Part shown: in pieces, positions 34,904 through 43,102 of the stretch
Position numbering within the stretch: the first letter of the stretch is position 1
How the letters are laid out: each line of letters opens with the position of its first letter
DNA from: Leifsonia sp. Root227
GTDB lineage: Bacteria > Actinomycetota > Actinomycetes > Actinomycetales > Microbacteriaceae
DNA: 64,000 nt
Direction: 5' to 3'
NCBI RefSeq assembly: GCF_001428745.1
Contig: NZ_LMIO01000002.1
Span: forward strand, 310,001-374,000
Program-made: the position numbers and the translations under genes
Notes under the pieces: model-generated
What the model was told of the DNA's origin: nothing
The model's database searches: none
Seen by the model: only the letters and a program-made list of their open reading frames with translations

Positions 34904-36100
34904 ATGCTGGTCGACGAAGGACGGCGCTCCCTGGCGAGCGAACACGGCACGATCCCACAGGATCGCGGCATGGTGCCTGGGAGAGCCCTGCGCCCGCGCG
35001 GCAAGGTCCTTCCCGAGCACGCGCGCAACCACAATCGTTCGCTCGTGCTGCAGACCCTCTACCGCGCCGGTCAGGTGAGCAGGGCGGACATAGCCAGGGA
35101 AACGGGGCTCACCAGGGTCACCATCTCGGACCTGGTCGGCGACCTGATCGCCGAGGGGCTGGTGATCGAGCTCGGCCAGCGGGACGACGTCCGGCCGGGC
35201 AAGCCCGCCGTGCTCCTCGACATGAACAGGGCGGCGACGCAGATCGTCGGCGTCGACCTCAGTGAGCACTCCGTGTTCCGCGGGGCGGTGCTCGACATCG
35301 ACGGCACGATCCTCGCTACGGCCGAGGTCGCCCTGGCAGGGAGCCACGGCGACGAGGCGGTGGCGAAGGTGCTCGCCCTGGTGGACAGGCTGGTCGGCAT
35401 GACGACGGCCCCCATCCTCGGCATCGGCATCGGTTCCCCCGGAATCGTCGACCCGTCGGGCACCGTCATCGCCGCTCCCAACCTCGGCTGGACGAACGAA
35501 GACCTGCACGGCTTGATCGCCGAGCACACCGCTCTTCCGGTGTTCGTCGCCAACGATGCGAACGTCGCCGTCCTTGCCGAGCACGGTTTCGGGGGTGCGC
35601 ACGGCGACATGATGCTGGTGAAGATCGGTCACGGTGTCGGCTCCGGGCTGCTCGTGGCCGGCGCGCTGGTCCTCGGCAGCCGGTTCGCCGCCGGTGAGAT
35701 CGGGCAGGTGATGGTCGGAACGGACGACGGGGCGGAAGCGCCGTACGACAGGGAGAAATGCCTGGAGGCCTGGCTCGCCGTGCCTCGGCTGGAGTCGCGC
35801 GTCGCTGCGGCTGCCATCGCTGGCGAGCCGGTGCAGCACGTGCTCCGGGAGGCCGGCCAGCGGCTCGGCGTCGCCCTCGCGCCCATCGTGGGAGCGCTGA
35901 ACCTGTCTGAGGTGGTGCTCAGCGGCCCGGAGGAACTGCTCGACGGCCCGCTGATCGACGCGGTGGGGGAGACACTGAAGAACAGGACGATGGCCGGTTT
36001 CCACTCGGATGCAACGCTGCGGATGACCAGTCAGGGGAGGGACATCGTGATCCGCGGGTGCGTCGTCATGGTGCTGTCCGCCCAGCTCGGGGTGTCCTGA
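34904..36100 (+). CDS. ROK-family transcriptional regulator without the zinc motif
   Basis: About 398 residues: a winged HTH (VSRADIARETGLTRVTIS, ~60-78) followed by a ROK sugar-kinase-like domain with GIGSPGIVD, FVANDANVA and the phosphate loop HGVGSGLL. The ROK zinc site CxCGxxGCLE is replaced by APYDREKCLE, so three of the usual metal ligands are gone. Sugar-binding residues appear otherwise intact. I choose the ATG at 34904, leaderless; the ATG at 34970 (MVPGRAL) is an alternative because residues before it look variable. The stop overlaps the next gene as TGATG, so it is coupled to the GH3-like gene and probably senses a sugar or amino sugar. Confidence 0.8.
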   Translation: MLVDEGRRSLASEHGTIPQDRGMVPGRALRPRGKVLPEHARNHNRSLVLQTLYRAGQVSRADIARETGLTRVTISDLVGDLIAEGLVIELGQRDDVRPGKPAVLLDMNRAATQIVGVDLSEHSVFRGAVLDIDGTILATAEVALAGSHGDEAVAKVLALVDRLVGMTTAPILGIGIGSPGIVDPSGTVIAAPNLGWTNEDLHGLIAEHTALPVFVANDANVAVLAEHGFGGAHGDMMLVKIGHGVGSGLLVAGALVLGSRFAAGEIGQVMVGTDDGAEAPYDREKCLEAWLAVPRLESRVAAAAIAGEPVQHVLREAGQRLGVALAPIVGALNLSEVVLSGPEELLDGPLIDAVGETLKNRTMAGFHSDATLRMTSQGRDIVIRGCVVMVLSAQLGVS

Positions 36101-36642
36101 TGACCCTCCTGCTCGACCGGCCGCCGACCCTGGATGCGATCGCCAGGTCGTTCGCGATCTCGCCGGAGGCGGTGGACGCGCTCCCCGGCTTCCACGGGCG
36201 GTGCACGGTCGTCCGGCTCTCCACCGTCGACAACGAGGTGCTCGGCGTTCCGCGCTGGTCGACGCTCGCCGAGGCGTGGGGAGCGGAAGACTCGGACAGC
36301 GGGCAGCAGTGGTCGAGCAATCCGGTCGTGACCGTCGGTCAGGGCGACGACCCGAACCTCGTGCTGGCGACCCGGTCTCCCGTCGTGATCGTCGGGGTGG
36401 ACAACGAGCGGCGTGCCTGGGTGCGCGCCGTCGTCGACGCTGTGCGCGCATCCTGCAGGTCGGTGCTCGTGGTGGATCTCGGCCACCGGCTGACCGGCCA
36501 CAGTTACGCGGACATCGCGACGTTCGGCTTCGACAGGGCGCGCGGGGCGGCGCTGCTGGAGCTGCTGACCGGCGTGCGGGGGACAGCCCTCGAGGCGGCA
36601 GGGGAGCGGCGCGGCAGCGTGTCGCCGCCTGCGGCCTCCTAG
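36100..36642 (+). CDS. stand-alone domain resembling the GH3 glycosidase C-terminus
   Basis: 180 residues. The second half (PVVIVGVDNERRAWVRAVVD ... VLVVDLGHR ... YADIATFGFDRARGAALLELL) resembles the C-terminal alpha/beta domain of actinobacterial GH3 beta-N-acetylglucosaminidase/sugar-hydrolase proteins, which often end near ATYGAGRAN. The catalytic TIM barrel is absent and there is no frameshifted barrel upstream; the upstream sequence is the intact ROK gene. It may be a remnant or a genuine sugar-binding partner of the regulator, with which it overlaps (TGATG). I cannot assign activity. Confidence 0.5.
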   Translation: MTLLLDRPPTLDAIARSFAISPEAVDALPGFHGRCTVVRLSTVDNEVLGVPRWSTLAEAWGAEDSDSGQQWSSNPVVTVGQGDDPNLVLATRSPVVIVGVDNERRAWVRAVVDAVRASCRSVLVVDLGHRLTGHSYADIATFGFDRARGAALLELLTGVRGTALEAAGERRGSVSPPAAS

Positions 36643-36652
36643 AGCGCGGAGC

Positions 36653-37792
36653 TCAGAGCGCCCAGCTCACCCCGAGGGTCGCCTGCATGGCGTGCTGGGC
36701 CGCGCCGCGGAACGGCTGTTCGAGGGCGATCTTGGCATAGCGGAAGCTGAGCGGCATCGCGGCGCGCACGGTGTGCCTGGCCGCCTCGGCGCGCAGGTGG
36801 CCGATGAACTCGTCGCCGAGCTTGGGCGCCGTTCCGCCGAGCACGACGTTCGGCACGTCGAGGGCGGCGCCGACGAGGAGCAGCGCCCGCGCGAGCACGC
36901 GGGCTCCCGTGGCGATCCGCTCCTTCGACTCCTGGGTGGATGCGAGCCCTGCCACATCCACGGACTCCAGGTCGGCGCCGTGCTGCAGCCCGAGCAGGGA
37001 GGTGACGGAGACGACCTCCTCCAGGCAGCCGCGGTTGCCGCACGGGCAGAGGGGCGCATCAGGGCCGAACAGCACGGGCACATGGCCGATCTCGCCCGCA
37101 CGGTGGGCGGCGCCGGCGAGGACCGTTCCGTCCACGATGAACGCAGCGCCCACGCCGGTGCTCAGCGAGACGAACATCTGATTGGCGCCGAACTGGTCGG
37201 AACTGGAGTAGTCGGCGAGCGCTTCCGCGTCGGCGTCGTTGACGAGGTGCACGGGCGCGTCGACGATGCCGTCGAGCGCCGCCCCGAGGTCGAGGTCCGT
37301 CCAGCCGAGCTGCACCGATTCGCGGATGAGCGGACCGTCCGCGATCCCCGGCACCTGGATGCCGACCGCGACCACCGTCGCCGGGGTGGATGCGGCGAGC
37401 CGGCGGACGACGGACTGCACGTCCTCGACAGCGCCGGGGGCGGACGGGCGCTGCGACAGGGTCGCCAGCTCGGCGCCGAGGAGGTTGACGACCGCGCCCC
37501 GCACGAGCCCCGGCTGCACGATCACCGAGAGCAGCACGTGTCGCTCCTGATCGACCTGCAGGGTCGTTGCGCGTTTTCCGCCCGTGCTCTCCGCGCGCTG
37601 GCCCTCCAGGACGAGCCCATCCGCGATCAGGCCGGAGAGCAGGGAGGAGACGGTGGCGGAGGTCAGGCCGGTGCTCCTGGCGATCCCTGCCCTGGTCGCG
37701 GTGCCGCCGCCGGAGACGACGAGCTGCAGAGCGCTCCGCAGGTTGCGCTCACGGACGGCAGCCTGCGTCGCCTTGCTGTGATCGTCTGCCAC
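36653..37792 (-). CDS. ROK-family transcriptional regulator/sugar kinase-like protein
   Basis: 379 residues from the GTG at 37792 (GAGGAG about 10 bases upstream). Winged HTH (ATRAGIARSTGLTSATVSSL, ~29-48), then a ROK domain with VGIQVPGIAD, HLVNDADAEAL, SLSTGVGAAFI and a complete zinc motif CPCGNRGCLEE. The metal motif and Asp (VNDAD) suggest a functional sugar-responsive repressor or kinase. It is convergent with the GH3-like gene (11-bp gap) and divergent from the isochorismatase-like gene, which may be under its control. Confidence 0.88.
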   Translation of the reverse strand: MADDHSKATQAAVRERNLRSALQLVVSGGGTATRAGIARSTGLTSATVSSLLSGLIADGLVLEGQRAESTGGKRATTLQVDQERHVLLSVIVQPGLVRGAVVNLLGAELATLSQRPSAPGAVEDVQSVVRRLAASTPATVVAVGIQVPGIADGPLIRESVQLGWTDLDLGAALDGIVDAPVHLVNDADAEALADYSSSDQFGANQMFVSLSTGVGAAFIVDGTVLAGAAHRAGEIGHVPVLFGPDAPLCPCGNRGCLEEVVSVTSLLGLQHGADLESVDVAGLASTQESKERIATGARVLARALLLVGAALDVPNVVLGGTAPKLGDEFIGHLRAEAARHTVRAAMPLSFRYAKIALEQPFRGAAQHAMQATLGVSWAL

Positions 37793-37911
37793 GTCTGTCC
37801 GCTCCTCGGTGCGCGTTGCTCCCCGCTGACGACCATAGCGAATCGGCCGCCGAGGGGAGGGGCGACGCTCCCGGGCTGCCGGCGGACTGGCGGGTGGGCG
37901 GGGGTCGGCGG

Positions 37912-38442
37912 ATGATGGACCGCATGGGTTACGGACTGATGCTGGTGGACGTGCAGCGCAACATGCTCGATGGCGAGACGGCGATCGAGGGTGCTGCTGC
38001 GTTCCGGGACACGATGTCCGGCCTGCTGGAGCGCGCGAGGGAGGCGCGCATCCCGATCGTGCACGTGCAGAACGATGGCGATCCTGGAGACCCGGACGAG
38101 CCGGGCACGCCCGGCTGGGAGTTCGTGTTCCGTCCGCTGCCGGGGGAGCCCGTGGTGCGCAAGGACGTGACGAACACGTTCGAGTCGAACCCTGCGCTGG
38201 CCGACGTGCTGCACGCGATGGGAGTCTCGACACTGATCGTCGCCGGGCTGCAGAGCGAGTACTGCATCCAGGCCACGGCGCTCGGCGCGCTGGAGCGCGG
38301 CTTCGACGTGATCGTGCCCGCAGACGGTCACGCCACGTACGACGACGCGGAACCGGCAGCGGAGATCAGCGAGCGGGTGGCGATCGAGCTCGCCGCGGAG
38401 GGCGTGACGATCGTGGATCTGGTCGAACTGCGGTTCGACTGA
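37912..38442 (+). CDS. isochorismatase-family cysteine hydrolase
   Basis: 176 residues with the catalytic triad of the family: D13 (LMLVDVQRN), K84 (VVRKDVTNTF) and C118 (SEYCIQATA). Such enzymes hydrolyse amides or vinyl ethers (nicotinamidase-like, N-carbamoyl hydrolases, isochorismatase). Three nearby ATGs (37912, 37915, 37924) cannot be ranked by the weak upstream GGCGGA; the first is given. Cytoplasmic, no signal. It is divergent from the ROK regulator and convergent (13-bp gap) with the lower-GC unknown gene. Confidence 0.88.
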   Translation: MMDRMGYGLMLVDVQRNMLDGETAIEGAAAFRDTMSGLLERAREARIPIVHVQNDGDPGDPDEPGTPGWEFVFRPLPGEPVVRKDVTNTFESNPALADVLHAMGVSTLIVAGLQSEYCIQATALGALERGFDVIVPADGHATYDDAEPAAEISERVAIELAAEGVTIVDLVELRFD

Positions 38443-38455
38443 CGGCCCGGCTCAA

Positions 38456-39772
38456 TCACTTCGTATACGCCTGGACAAGAGAGAGCCAGGCGCTGCCGAA
38501 CGGTCCGAAGTCTTCGAGCTCCAAGGTCAGGCTCTGAGCGGCCGCCGTCATACCGGCAGCCTTCAGAGAAGCGATCATCAGTGTCGCGTACATGAAGTGG
38601 GCGAGGTAATCGTGACCGTCCGCATCACCTCGACGCAATGGCGTGCGCGCGTTTCTGGTTTTCCTGAGAGCGACATGCTTGATCTCGTTGTTCGTATTCC
38701 AGCTCAACTCGACAAGGGGGCGAAACGTGGTTCCAGCAGTGAGAAGCGGCTCGACCAGCTCAACTATCGTGTCCGTCGTAGTAGAGGTCTTGGTCGCTCC
38801 CGTGCTCTGCAGCCAGTGAGCGAGATGCTCCCAGGCGATGGCGAGCGTGCTGATTCTGGTTCGCCGATCCTGCGTGAGTGCGCGATGCTCGCTGCGCAGC
38901 ACGGAAACCAGAAACGGAACCGCGTGACAGAGCCGCATCCAGCTCAGCACGCCACCGAGTCCGCCGATGGAATGGACGTCGAGCTTTCCCACCATGCCGA
39001 CCTCCCTCCGAAGCCCCATCCAAGAACTTCTGGCGGCTTCGCCGAACACGGAGCGCGACCACCACTCGCAGTGCACGCGTTCGTCTGGGTGTTCCGGGTC
39101 AGATGAGAACACCCAGAGCTCGCGTACGGCGTCAAGTCCGATGCCGCCTACCGCCTCCAGAAGTGTCTGCGCCGCGACGAGCACCTCTCTGGCTTCGTCC
39201 AGCGATCTCGGCGTATCGAAGTGGAGATCGAGGCACGTTCGCTCCAGATCGCTGTCTCTGATCCTTCCGCGCGCACCCCACTCGTCCGAGAAATGGGACG
39301 AATACGGGAGAGCCGCGATCGTGGTCCCGCCCAAGAGGTCCGGGTCGAAGGCGGAGTCGAGTGCGTCGAGAACGGAAAGGTCGACCGGCCACAGGTGGCG
39401 GCCATCGACGCTGAGGTCGACCGCGGGCTCTGTGCCGGCGAAGAATCTGGCTGCGGCGCGTGGTTCCAGGTTGAGCGATGCTCCCGAGATGCGTGCGGGA
39501 TCAGGACTGCCTTGACCAGCTTCGTACGCCCAGTTGATGAGGAGATCGTCAAGGAAAAGCTCTCGTGTCTCCATGCTCGAGTTGCCACCCGACACCGCGG
39601 CGTGGAATGTCGTTCCCGAGAATGAGTGTCCCTTCAACGACCTGGGGAGGAGCGGCCGCTGAAGGTCAGGCGGAAGCTGGATCGTCGGTCCTGATGGGTG
39701 CAGGCGAAGCAACGCCGCCTCGTCGATGTCGTGAACCACGACATTCAGACCTCGCTCGATCTCTGGTCGCAT
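38456..39772 (-). CDS. unknown protein of unusual composition, possibly HEPN/ApeA-like
   Basis: 438 residues with no family I can name confidently. The N-terminal half (to ~200) is mixed with many short strands; the C-terminal half is helical with charged segments (SVLRSEHRALTQ, RISTLAIAWEHLAHWLQ) and ELSWNTNNEIKHVALRK. The layout, a strand-rich front and a helical tail with an Asn/Arg...His element, is reminiscent of ApeA-type anti-phage proteins with a HEPN domain, but the canonical Rx4-6H is not clear. Base composition is visibly lower in GC than its neighbours and uses codons such as AGA and ATA. It has its own -10-like TACACT seven bases before the ATG. Probably acquired. Confidence 0.55.
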   Translation of the reverse strand: MRPEIERGLNVVVHDIDEAALLRLHPSGPTIQLPPDLQRPLLPRSLKGHSFSGTTFHAAVSGGNSSMETRELFLDDLLINWAYEAGQGSPDPARISGASLNLEPRAAARFFAGTEPAVDLSVDGRHLWPVDLSVLDALDSAFDPDLLGGTTIAALPYSSHFSDEWGARGRIRDSDLERTCLDLHFDTPRSLDEAREVLVAAQTLLEAVGGIGLDAVRELWVFSSDPEHPDERVHCEWWSRSVFGEAARSSWMGLRREVGMVGKLDVHSIGGLGGVLSWMRLCHAVPFLVSVLRSEHRALTQDRRTRISTLAIAWEHLAHWLQSTGATKTSTTTDTIVELVEPLLTAGTTFRPLVELSWNTNNEIKHVALRKTRNARTPLRRGDADGHDYLAHFMYATLMIASLKAAGMTAAAQSLTLELEDFGPFGSAWLSLVQAYTK

Positions 39773-39779
39773 TCGACCG

Positions 39780-39785
39780 AGTGTA
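39780..39785 (-). promoter_or_regulatory. putative -10 (TACACT) of the unknown low-GC gene
   Basis: On the minus strand TACACT is followed by seven bases and the ATG at 39772; no ribosome binding site is visible. It lies inside the 35-bp gap after the DUF2207 gene, so the gene can be transcribed on its own. Confidence 0.4.
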
Positions 39786-39807
39786 CTGACGATTCACGCT
39801 GTCGGGC

Positions 39808-41670
39808 TCACCAGCCTCCGCCGCCTCCCCCGCCGCCTCCGCCTCCGGAGAACCCTCCGCCGCTCGCGCCGCCGGTGAGGCTGCTGCCGCCCGATCCCGA
39901 GTACGACGAGACGGGCGGGGTGGTCGCGAACGGCGCACCCTGGTAGAACGTGCTGAACGCGGCGATCTGGAGCGGGAGCAGTGCGGGGTTCGTCGCCCCC
40001 AGCATCCACTCCGGCTGCGTCGCCGTGACCTCGTAGGAGTGGGCGAGTTCGCGCATCCACTCCTTCTCGACGCCCCACACGATCGCGTACGGCAGCAGCT
40101 TCTCGTTGAGTTTGACCACCGCTGACCCGTCGCGCGCATCCACGCGTTCGGCGCCTTCCGGACTCTGCAGAACGCGGAAGCGGTCGGCTTCGGCCAGAGC
40201 GAGATAGTCGCGGAGGCCGAGCAGGTAGTCCCTTGCCTCGACGCCCTTCTCCGTGAGCAGGTCGGGCACTCTGGCGAGGATGAAGACGGCGACGGTGGCG
40301 ACGATGACGCCGGCGAAACCCCAGCCGAGGACGGCGGTGGTGGCGTTCTCGTTGCTGGCCCAGGCGAAGAGCGCGATCCATCCGGCGAGGATCAGCAGCA
40401 TGAGCGTGCGGGCGACGAACGGCAGCCTGCTCGCCGGGCGGGCGCGCAGCCCGCGCTCGTGGACCACGCGGTCGAGTGCGCCGCCGAGCCCGGCCAGCCG
40501 GTCGCCGAGCACCTGGTTCGCCGGGTCGAGCACTTCCTCGTCGCCTGGCTCTGCTGCTCCGACGACGCGCGTGAGAACGTCGCGTTCCGCATCGTCTCCC
40601 ACTGTTGACGGGTCGACGAGCAGGCGCAGGCCGAACGGCTTCTGCTGCGTCGCATCCGAATGGTCGACGATCGCGGCGACCTTGGCGACGGCGAACCCGA
40701 CGAGCTGCGCGGGTAGCGCGCGATCTTCGCGCTTCAGGAAGGCGGCGGCCAGGGCGGGGAACATCCCGGGCGGAGGGGTGTACTGGGGCACGATGATGCC
40801 GCGTCCGCGCGGTGTGCGCCAGAGGAGGACCCGAGCGACCACGATGCCCGCGAGGATCAGCGCGGAGAGCGCCAGGAGGATCCACGGGAGCACGGCGAAG
40901 GGGAAGGCGTCCCTGGCGTCCGGAGGGGTCGCGAAGGTTCCGGAGGCGAAGCCGACGGCCATCGTGACGTTCTGGTGCGGCGCGAGGGAACTCTGGCTCA
41001 CCGAGACGACCGACCCGTCCGCCGCAGGGGTGGATGAGATGTCGCACGGAGTGGTGCTGCCCTCTTCGCCGACGTAGCAGGAGGCATCGCCGGTGAGTGC
41101 GCTGGTCAGGCCGCTGTCGAGGTGGAGGCGTGCCGAGACGCGGCCGAACGGCTGAGCCCACGCCGTTCCGTTCACGTCCCAGTAGAACTCGTCGTCGTGC
41201 GTGTCGGCGAACGGCCGTACGACGTAGCGCTGCGTGTATGTGATCACGTAGGTCTGGCGGCCGTGCACGTAGCTGTCGGCCGAGCCGATCTTCAGTTGCG
41301 CGAAGCCGCCTTCGTCGTCGCGCTCGAACGGGATGCTCCCGCCGTCGGCGTTCGTCACCGACACGACGGAGAGTCGCAGGTCGGTGTGCTGGTAGGTCAG
41401 CGGGATGGCGCGGACGATACCGTGGTTCTGGTCGAAGGACGGGAAGTCCGCGACGAGCGTCTCGACCGTGCGGAGGGCTGAGTCCTTGTCCGCGTCGCGC
41501 GTGAGGGTGTAATCGGCGTCGAACGAATCGAACGCGAAGTCGCTCGTGTCGGTGCGCACCGACCCGGTGACTGCGGACGGCGCGCCGACGGCCGCCGCAG
41601 GCGCGGCGCCGGTGAGAGCGGACACGAGGACGACGGCGACAACGGATGCTCGAACTCCACGCCAGGACAC
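39808..41670 (-). CDS. DUF2207 (TPM-like) membrane protein with Gly-rich tail
   Basis: About 620 residues. A signal peptide (VVAVVLVSALTGAAPAAA) precedes an extracytoplasmic beta-rich DUF2207 domain (about 35-250, with TYTQRYVVRPF and DEFYWDVNG), a membrane helix (~270-290, AVLPWILLALSALILAGIV), a cytoplasmic region and two more helices (~430-480). It ends in a Gly/Ser run of about eleven consecutive Gly before the final Trp, the glycine-rich tail typical of the family. Function unknown. The GTG at 41670 is chosen from the signal peptide; a weak Shine-Dalgarno makes the exact start uncertain. Confidence 0.8.
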   Translation of the reverse strand: MSWRGVRASVVAVVLVSALTGAAPAAAVGAPSAVTGSVRTDTSDFAFDSFDADYTLTRDADKDSALRTVETLVADFPSFDQNHGIVRAIPLTYQHTDLRLSVVSVTNADGGSIPFERDDEGGFAQLKIGSADSYVHGRQTYVITYTQRYVVRPFADTHDDEFYWDVNGTAWAQPFGRVSARLHLDSGLTSALTGDASCYVGEEGSTTPCDISSTPAADGSVVSVSQSSLAPHQNVTMAVGFASGTFATPPDARDAFPFAVLPWILLALSALILAGIVVARVLLWRTPRGRGIIVPQYTPPPGMFPALAAAFLKREDRALPAQLVGFAVAKVAAIVDHSDATQQKPFGLRLLVDPSTVGDDAERDVLTRVVGAAEPGDEEVLDPANQVLGDRLAGLGGALDRVVHERGLRARPASRLPFVARTLMLLILAGWIALFAWASNENATTAVLGWGFAGVIVATVAVFILARVPDLLTEKGVEARDYLLGLRDYLALAEADRFRVLQSPEGAERVDARDGSAVVKLNEKLLPYAIVWGVEKEWMRELAHSYEVTATQPEWMLGATNPALLPLQIAAFSTFYQGAPFATTPPVSSYSGSGGSSLTGGASGGGFSGGGGGGGGGGGW

Positions 41671-41766
41671 GAGTCCGAGGCTACCGGAGTGTGCGGCGGC
41701 CCACCCGTGCGGCGTCGCCAGGGCGTCTGGCAGTATCGGGGGGACGTGGATGCGAGGGGGATCGTG

Positions 41767-42030
41767 ATGCGGGCGACGAAGACGACGCGCGGCGCGGGGG
41801 CGGCGAAAGCGGACACAGGCGAGTTGTCGCAACTCCCTGCCGGGCCGATTCTGCTGCGCCTGCGCCGGCTGCTGATCACGACCGGCCTTTCCGCCGTCGT
41901 CTACGCCGTGCTCGCGACGGGGAGCAAGGGGCGGTGTTGCGGCGCGGGAGGGCCCGGAGCGGCGCAGGGCACCCAGACCTACCCGTTCCCGTTCAATTCT
42001 CCGCAGCTCAGCGTCACCACCACCCCGTGA
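41767..42030 (+). CDS. small hypothetical protein with one membrane segment
   Basis: 87 residues from the ATG at 41767; GAGGGGGA lies about six bases upstream. One hydrophobic stretch (RLLITTGLSAVVYAVLATG) is followed by KGRCCGAGG and a short Pro/Thr-rich tail. I recognise no family. It is divergent from the DUF2207 gene and lies 26 bases before the PdxH-like gene. Codon third positions are GC-rich, compatible with real coding, but the length makes this uncertain. Confidence 0.45.
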   Translation: MRATKTTRGAGAAKADTGELSQLPAGPILLRLRRLLITTGLSAVVYAVLATGSKGRCCGAGGPGAAQGTQTYPFPFNSPQLSVTTTP

Positions 42031-42056
42031 GTGCGGTCGTGGACGACAATGGCGCC

Positions 42057-42737
42057 ATGACATCTCAGCGCGCATCCCTGAGCTCACCCCTCCGCGAAAC
42101 GCTCAGGGCCGTCCCATCGGTGGTCGGCGTCGCGCCGCCGTGGGAGCCGTCGTCCGCGCCGGACGACCCGCGTGACCTTTTCGTGACCTGGCTGACCGAC
42201 GCCATCGACGCCGCTCTGCCCGAGCCGCACGCTGCGACCCTGTCGACGGTCGACGAGGATGGACTGCCGGACGTCAGGGTGCTCGTGCTGAAAGATGTCA
42301 CGGACGACGGCGGATTCTCGATCGCCACGACCGCCGAATCGGCGAAAGGCGTCCAGCTCGCCCAGAATCCGGGTTGTGCCCTGAGCTTCTACTGGGGTCC
42401 GCTCGCGCGCGCGGTGCGCATTCGTGGCGTCGCCCGGCTTGCGCCCGCCTCCGTGTCGGCCGCGGACTTCCTCGCCAGACATCCCGCTGCCCGCGCGCAG
42501 GTGCTGGCCGGACGCCAGAGCAGTGTCCTGGCCGACCGCGCCGAACGCGACAGGCTCCTCGCAGACGCGCGGGCCGCCGTCGACGCCGATCCGGGTCTCG
42601 TCGCCCCTCAGTGGACGGCCTGGACGATCGAACCGTCGTCGATCGAATTCTGGCAGGGCTCGCCCGACCGTGACCACCAGCGACTCCAGTACCTGCGCAC
42701 CGCATCCACGTGGGATCGGCGCTCCCTCTGGCCGTAG
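42057..42737 (+). CDS. FMN-dependent pyridoxamine 5'-phosphate oxidase family protein
   Basis: 226 residues with the PdxH split-barrel: HAATLSTVDEDGLPDVRVLVLKD (strands 1-2, FMN site), SFYWGPLARAVRIRG, and a C-terminal EFWQGSPDRDHQRLQYLR matching the PdxH-type tail EFWxxxxxRxHDR. The usual RLHDR is replaced by RDHQR. It likely oxidises PNP/PMP to PLP or a related amine. The ATG at 42057 has GACAAT six bases upstream and no Shine-Dalgarno, so it may be leaderless. Confidence 0.78.
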   Translation: MTSQRASLSSPLRETLRAVPSVVGVAPPWEPSSAPDDPRDLFVTWLTDAIDAALPEPHAATLSTVDEDGLPDVRVLVLKDVTDDGGFSIATTAESAKGVQLAQNPGCALSFYWGPLARAVRIRGVARLAPASVSAADFLARHPAARAQVLAGRQSSVLADRAERDRLLADARAAVDADPGLVAPQWTAWTIEPSSIEFWQGSPDRDHQRLQYLRTASTWDRRSLWP

Positions 42738-42765
42738 CACCCGCCTCTGCTGGGCATACGTAGGC

Positions 42766-42810
42766 GGGGAAAGATCGCCGGGGGAAAGATCGCCGGGGGA
42801 AAGAACTCCG
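42766..42810. repeat. three tandem copies of a 15-bp unit
   Basis: GGGGAAAGATCGCCG is repeated exactly at 42766-42780 and 42781-42795, with a third copy differing at the end (42796-42810) and a degenerate start of a fourth. It lies between the PdxH-like gene and the tRNA terminator. Confidence 0.85.
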
Positions 42811-42813
42811 AGG

Positions 42814-42853
42814 GAAAAAACAAGGCCCGGATTTCCGTGGAAATCCGGGCCTT
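42814..42853 (-). terminator. intrinsic terminator of tRNA-fMet
   Basis: A 15-bp perfect stem (42822-42836 with 42839-42853, GC core CCCGG/CCGGG) followed on the minus strand by TTGTTTTTT. It starts 3 bases after the tRNA CCA end. Confidence 0.88.
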
Positions 42854-42855
42854 TC

Positions 42856-42932
42856 TGGTTGCGGGGGCAGGATTTGAACCTACGACCTCTGGGTTATGAG
42901 CCCAGCGAGCTACCGAGCTGCTCCACCCCGCG
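42856..42932 (-). tRNA. initiator tRNA-fMet (CAT anticodon)
   Basis: 77 nt including an encoded CCA. The cloverleaf folds fully; anticodon loop CTCATAA reads CAT. Two hallmarks of the initiator are visible: the first base C opposite A72 (no Watson-Crick pair at 1-72) and three consecutive G-C pairs (GGG/CCC) at the base of the anticodon stem. It starts translation with formyl-methionine. Confidence 0.95.
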
Positions 42933-42944
42933 TCACAAGAATTT

Positions 42945-42972
42945 ACTTTAGCACCGGCTGCTGTTCAGCAAA
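42945..42972 (-). promoter_or_regulatory. putative promoter of tRNA-fMet
   Basis: On the minus strand TTTGCT (42972-42967) and TAAAGT (42950-42945) are 16 bp apart, with the tRNA starting 12 bases after the -10. Confidence 0.4.
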
Positions 42973-43008
42973 AATCGAGGCCGAATCCCGGGCGTGCCGC
43001 GCGCGCAT

Positions 43009-43082
43009 CCCGTGTTTGGTAGAACGATCTGTCGATGCCCCGTGTTTCGGGGCGGGCCTGTTCCGGTGGCCGCCGGTAGAGT
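43009..43082 (+). promoter_or_regulatory. candidate regulatory region: 30-bp spaced direct repeats and -10
   Basis: CCCGTGTTT occurs at 43009-43017 and 43039-43047, 30 bp apart (about three helical turns); the second copy is also part of a 6-bp hairpin GCCCCG/CGGGGC (43037-43053). A TAGAGT -10-like hexamer is at 43077-43082, ahead of the GGGAGG ribosome binding site of the receiver-PIG-L gene. Confidence 0.35.
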
Positions 43083-43102
43083 CGGTGGCAGGGAGGGCGT
43101 CC

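Noticed and set aside
42608-42823. A small minus-strand protein with repeated FFPPAIFPP
   Set aside because: It is a translation of the 15-bp tandem repeat, has no ribosome binding site and overlaps the PdxH-like gene.
42856-42932. tRNA-fMet as a phage or island attachment site
   Set aside because: No integrase, no duplicated tRNA 3' end and no flanking island were found; the nearby tandem repeats are not copies of the tRNA.
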